Shown here: positions 29,019-30,568 of the stretch, piece after piece | How the letters are laid out: each line of letters begins with the position of its first letter | Numbering within the stretch: the stretch's first letter is position 1 | Origin: Phlyctochytrium arcticum | Taxonomy: Eukaryota; Chytridiomycota; Chytridiomycetes; Chytridiales; Chytridiaceae | DNA length: 30,568 nucleotides | Direction: 5' to 3' | NCBI GenBank assembly: GCA_025602905.1 | Contig: JAHLKI010000080.1 | Location: forward strand, 1-30,568 | The notes under the pieces: generated by a model | What the model was told of the DNA's origin: nothing | The model's input: only the letters and a program-made list of their open reading frames with translations | Database searches by the model: none | Made by a program: the position numbers and the translations under genes

Positions 29019-30568
29019 TTACTTACTAAAATAGGACTTGATACTCTTGTTGTCCTTAGCCGGCACATGCTTTGCGCATGTCAAGAAACTTTCATCGCAT
29101 TTTTGCTTACGGCTCCTGCAGGAAGCGCATGCTGAGGTTGGCTCCTCGACTTGGGAAGCAGTTGAAGCATCATATTTAGAACAACTTGTGTGCGAACCGT
29201 CGCATTTTCGCTTTCCGGTATAACAGGAGGGGCATGCTTTTCCGGCCTTGACCCGTTTACGAGAACCGGATGCTTCGGAAATTTGAGGAGGCAGAGGCCG
29301 CTTGAGAGCTGACGGAGCTGATGATATAGCTGTGGTTGCGGTTGCTGTTGTCTCTGTTGGGGTTGCGGTTGTCGCAGTTGCAGTTGCTGTCGTTGCTCTT
29401 GCTGTTGCGGTCGTCGCTGGAGTTGCTGTTGCAGTTGTTATGGTAGTTGTTGCCTGAGCCGTGGACGTTGAAACTGCGGGGTTTGCAGGCCGGGTAGAGG
29501 TATCCAAAGTCTCACTAGCAAAATTGTGGTTAAGGGGATCCTCAATATTTACTGCAGTGATTTCGGCATTAGTGTCAGGGGGTCCGTCAATGTTTGCTGC
29601 AGCAATTTCGATGTTGGGAGTAGATGATGCGTGACTAGCGGAAGCCGTGGAGCGCAAGGATAAAGGATGAGGACGGGACCAATAAATTCGCTGGACAAAT
29701 GCTTTTTCTGAAACTTGCCCAAACGTGGCTGGATACAAGTGGATTGCGCGTTGGTGTAATGCCTTCAACGTTAGCATTTCATCCTTCTTCATCACCAGCA
29801 AAGTTTCAATCTCCGGCTGACCCGCTTTGATCTGTTGTAATGAAGGGGAATTGGTGGTTGCGGGAAGAGGGATGTTAGGAGGAGTCACTGGTGTTGATGC
29901 GGTCGCGCGAGGAGTGGGAGAAGTGACGGTGGTTGTTGGAAGGGTTGCGAAAAGAGGGATGGTGGGAGGAGTGATGGCTTTTGAAATGCTTGCGGGAAGA
30001 GTAATGGTAAGGGGAGTGGTTTTGGGAGGAGCAGACGCGAGCGTAGTGATGGTAGAAGAGATTGGTTCTGCGTCGGAAACGAAATCAGACTCCGAGGTGA
30101 ATTCTTCCTCATCCAATTGCTGAGATTGCTGAGAGGATGCACCCTGTAGCGGCTGTAGTTTCGACAAAGATCCATTGTCCAATCAGTTTTGTAAAGCTGT
30201 GGCAAATAACGTACACTGTGCCCGTACCTTCGCTTTCTTTATTTGCCTTGATCTCTGCCGTCGCAGAGCTTTCCAACGCGCGATAATATCCTCATCCGTG
30301 CGGGCTCTGAACAATGGAGTCAAGTGGGATGCCAACGATAACATCTTTACAAATCTTTTCTTTTTCTTGTCCAACTTAGAGTTGACCAGCGCGTTAAACA
30401 CTTGCGTCATGAACCTTCCTTCAAATAGCAACTCCGAGTCGGCACAGTCGTCCGGGTGGTTGCTGACGTTCAGTAGTGTCAATGGACCGTGATCCAACTC
30501 ACCAGATGCCGGAGTTTTGCCCTTCCGGGCTTCACGGATCCACTTTTCCTCGATGACAGGAATGTCTT
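29019..30568 (-). CDS. Probable host gene: possible BRCT end, Thr/Ala-rich linker, two Cys clusters, PIP-like C-terminus (partial)
   Basis: The minus-strand frame is open at the window edge (DIPVIEEKWIREARKGKTP, resembling the last strand and helix of a BRCT domain) and runs to AKVRAQC. A 75- or 84-bp intron joins RQIKKAK to PLQGASSQQSQQLDEEEF or GASSQQ. A Pro/Thr-rich stretch, MLTLKALHQRAIHLYPATFGQV, and a long Thr/Ala repeat follow. Near the C-terminus two clusters, ACPSCYTGKRKCDGSHTSC and ACASCRSRKQKCDESFLTC, have the C-x2-C-x6-C-x5-C half of a fungal Zn2Cys6 motif. The end, NKSIKSYFSK before the TAA, resembles a PCNA-interacting peptide (x-x-I-x-x-Y-F). This suggests a nuclear DNA-repair or replication protein, but the combination is unfamiliar and the BRCT call is weak. 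No frameshift is seen. Confidence 0.6.
29330..29460 (-). repeat. Thr/Ala-rich low-complexity coding repeat
   Basis: The plus strand is an irregular GTTGC/GTTGT run; on the minus strand it encodes alternating Thr and Ala (TATATPATTATARATTA and similar). It is an irregular trinucleotide-type repeat rather than an exact tandem array. Confidence 0.8.
30153..30227 (-). other. Intron in the right-edge gene
   Basis: Minus-strand donor AAG|GTACGG at 30227, CTGAT branch-like site near 30184, acceptor CTACAG ending at 30153 (or CTACAG ending at 30144). It removes an in-frame TGA, and both acceptors are in phase 0 with the downstream frame. Confidence 0.65.

Noticed and set aside
30463..30502. 40-bp GTGAGT..GTCAG intron in the right-edge gene
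   Set aside because: The frame reads straight through it, and splicing would shift out of frame.

Overview
The window looks like a repeat-rich piece of a eukaryotic nuclear genome, most probably fungal and possibly from an early-diverging lineage. Reasons: nearly all recognisable coding sequence belongs to eukaryotic transposable elements; several frames are rejoined exactly by short GT..AG introns of about 59-84 bp; promoters and coding density are not bacterial; the right-edge gene carries two half Zn2Cys6-like cysteine clusters, a fungal hallmark. One DDE transposase is of a type I associate mainly with oomycetes, so the kingdom call is an inference. No rRNA, tRNA or CRISPR was seen.

Layout. 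1-8140 is a three-level nest: a PIF/Harbinger DNA transposon is split by a complete Ty1/copia element (883-7925, minus strand, with GGTTG target duplications), whose left LTR is itself split by a Tc1/mariner element (977-2558). 8137-11650 is a decayed multi-exon gene joining a DUF6729-like zinc/DDE-like region, a minisatellite linker, a DEDDy 3'-5' exonuclease and a conserved C-terminal region. It runs into a DDE transposase (about 11590-12676) broken by one in-frame stop, followed by a Ty3/gypsy RT fragment (12811-13782). 14626-17658 (minus) is a large two-exon, DUF6589-like gene and the best-preserved long gene in the interior; next to it lies an unrecognised minus-strand ORF (17849-18265). 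18587-19289 is a FAR1/MULE transposase remnant. 20115-21905 is a spliced Crypton-like tyrosine recombinase that has lost two catalytic arginines. 22301-26857 is a second, different gypsy element whose frame is interrupted by TGA codons and whose RT active site reads YLEN. A very GC-rich hairpin and an AT-rich hairpin follow at its truncated end. 27050-29010 is gene-free, AT-rich and contains diverged repeats. 29019-30568 (minus) is a probable host gene with one intron, a possible BRCT end, a Thr/Ala-rich linker, two cysteine clusters and a C-terminal PIP-box-like peptide; its N-terminus lies outside the window.

The genes do not form one pathway. The window is a transposon graveyard holding at least eight superfamilies (Harbinger, copia, Tc1, the exonuclease family, pogo-like DDE, two gypsy lineages, MULE, tyrosine recombinase), bordered by one probable host gene. 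The least ordinary items are the exonuclease-transposase composite family, the exact loss of the recombinase catalytic arginines, and the right-edge gene.
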